Part shown: one piece after another, positions 33,038-33,802 of the stretch
Position numbering within the stretch: the stretch's first letter is position 1
How the letters are laid out: each line of letters starts with the position of its first letter
Assembly (NCBI GenBank): GCA_041648955.1
Contig: JBAZOD010000003.1
Location: forward strand, 1-33,802
Reading direction: 5' to 3'
Origin: JBAZOD01 sp041648955
GTDB lineage: Bacteria; Patescibacteriota; Patescibacteriia; Patescibacteriales; JAQTRU01
DNA length: 33,802 nucleotides
Made by a program: the position numbers and the translations under genes
The notes under the pieces: generated by a model
What the model was told of the DNA's origin: nothing
The model's input: the letters and a program-made list of their open reading frames with translations, nothing else
Database searches by the model: none

Positions 33038-33802
33038 TTATTTAACGACAATATTTATCAATTTTCCTTTGACGAAAATTACCTTTACAATTTCTTGCTC
33101 CTCCAGCCATTTTTTAACTTTTTCACTCGCCAAGGCTTCTTTCTTGGCTTCTTCTTCTGAAATATCAGCCGGCACGGCAATAGTATCGCGCAACTTGCCA
33201 TTGATCTGCACGACTAAATTTATAGTTTCATCTATAATAAATTTCTTGTTATACTCCGGCCATTTTTCTAAAAAAATGCTTTTCTTGTATCCTAATTCAT
33301 GCCACAATTCTTCTGCCAGATGCGGAGCGAAAGGAGATAGGATCTTTAAAAAAGCCTGATATGAATCCAAACTTATTTTTTCACTTTCTTCCATCTTGTT
33401 TGCTAAAATCATCATCGTACTTACAGCTGTATTAAGTTTAAAGCTTTCAATATCCTCCCCCACTTTTTTGATGGTTTTGTGAAGTAAATTTTCTAATCCA
33501 TCATTGCCTTTTTTTATTTTAATTTTTAACTTTATTATTTTTTCTAAAAATTTTCTCGCTCCCACCAGGCCATTAGTGCTCCAGGCGCAAGACTGACTGA
33601 AGGATCCCATAAACATTTCATAAATGCGAAGGGAATCGGCTCCGTATTTTTCCACTATCTCATCCGGGTTGATGACATTGCCCCAGCGCTTGCTCATTTT
33701 TCTTCCGTCTTCGGCTAAAATCAAGCCAACATGCTGCAGGCGCGTAAATGGCTCCGGATAATTTACCACGCCTGAATCAAATAAAAATTTATGCCAAAAA
33801 CG
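33038..33802 (-). CDS. leuS: Leucyl-tRNA synthetase, C-terminal part (5' end outside window)
   Basis: The frame is open to the right edge (RFWHKFLFDSG is encoded at 33802-33770), so only the last 254 codons are present and the internal GTG at 33769 is not the real start. The catalytic signature appears as KMSKR, within LILAEDGRKMSKRWGNVINPDEIVEKYGADSLRIYEMFMG. The anticodon-binding helical domain and a C-terminal domain ending in IVKVIFVKGKLINIVVK follow. LeuRS charges tRNA-Leu in the cytoplasm. The last KMSKS residue is Arg instead of the usual Ser. It is the first visible gene of the minus-strand run. Confidence 0.96.
   Translation of the reverse strand, partial: RFWHKFLFDSGVVNYPEPFTRLQHVGLILAEDGRKMSKRWGNVINPDEIVEKYGADSLRIYEMFMGSFSQSCAWSTNGLVGARKFLEKIIKLKIKIKKGNDGLENLLHKTIKKVGEDIESFKLNTAVSTMMILANKMEESEKISLDSYQAFLKILSPFAPHLAEELWHELGYKKSIFLEKWPEYNKKFIIDETINLVVQINGKLRDTIAVPADISEEEAKKEALASEKVKKWLEEQEIVKVIFVKGKLINIVVK

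Noticed and set aside
1..33802. Alternative genetic code with TGA as glycine or tryptophan
   Set aside because: TGA ends several clear genes (for example radA and the 5275 gene) and no conserved protein needs read-through.
1..33802. CRISPR arrays, rRNA genes, insertion sequences
   Set aside because: No regularly spaced direct repeats, rRNA-like blocks or DDE transposase genes were seen.

Overview
This window looks like a chromosome segment of a Candidate Phyla Radiation (Patescibacteria, Parcubacteria-like) bacterium. The evidence is the AT-rich DNA, very compact gene strings, near absence of Shine-Dalgarno sequences, many conserved but nameless small membrane proteins, and a PrgI/VirB4/VirB6-type cluster with a giant cysteine-rich surface protein. 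The standard code fits (TGA acts as stop, Trp is TGG), which argues against the UGA-glycine lineages. The exact phylum cannot be fixed from the window.

Layout. Bases 1-1756 hold a large serine recombinase gene (minus strand, running off the left edge), a C-terminal relic of a near-identical recombinase on the plus strand, and tRNA-Ser(GCT), into whose 3' end the relic reads. A perfect 45-bp inverted repeat flanks the recombinase. Bases 1838-5760 read on the plus strand: two small membrane proteins, two tRNA-Arg genes, an intrinsic terminator, recG, and an orphan gene with an unusually strong promoter, structured leader, Shine-Dalgarno and terminator.

From 33802 down to 5753 every gene is on the minus strand, mostly with gaps of 3-60 bases or short overlaps. 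In transcription order: leuS (5' end cut), an MFS protein, rsmA/ksgA, a thrombospondin-type-3 repeat membrane protein, a 2738-residue cysteine-rich surface protein, a two-helix membrane protein, a VirB6/TrbL-like channel protein, a hypothetical protein, a PfkB sugar/nucleoside kinase, adenosylhomocysteinase, metK, a small nucleotidyltransferase, a hypothetical protein, PrgI (VirB3-like), a TraC-like protein, the VirB4 ATPase, a possible VirB8-like protein, a DsbA-like thiol oxidoreductase, radA and a 3-methyladenine glycosylase.

How they fit together. The T4SS-derived genes form two blocks on either side of a methyl-cycle cassette (metK, ahcY and a probable adenosine kinase). No relaxase, coupling protein or VirB11 is visible, so the machine may serve surface display, attachment or DNA/protein exchange rather than classical conjugation. 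The DsbA-like protein is a plausible folding catalyst for the roughly 115-cysteine giant protein. A recurring theme is short perfect palindromes inserted in frame into genes (the recombinase tails, recG and ksgA).
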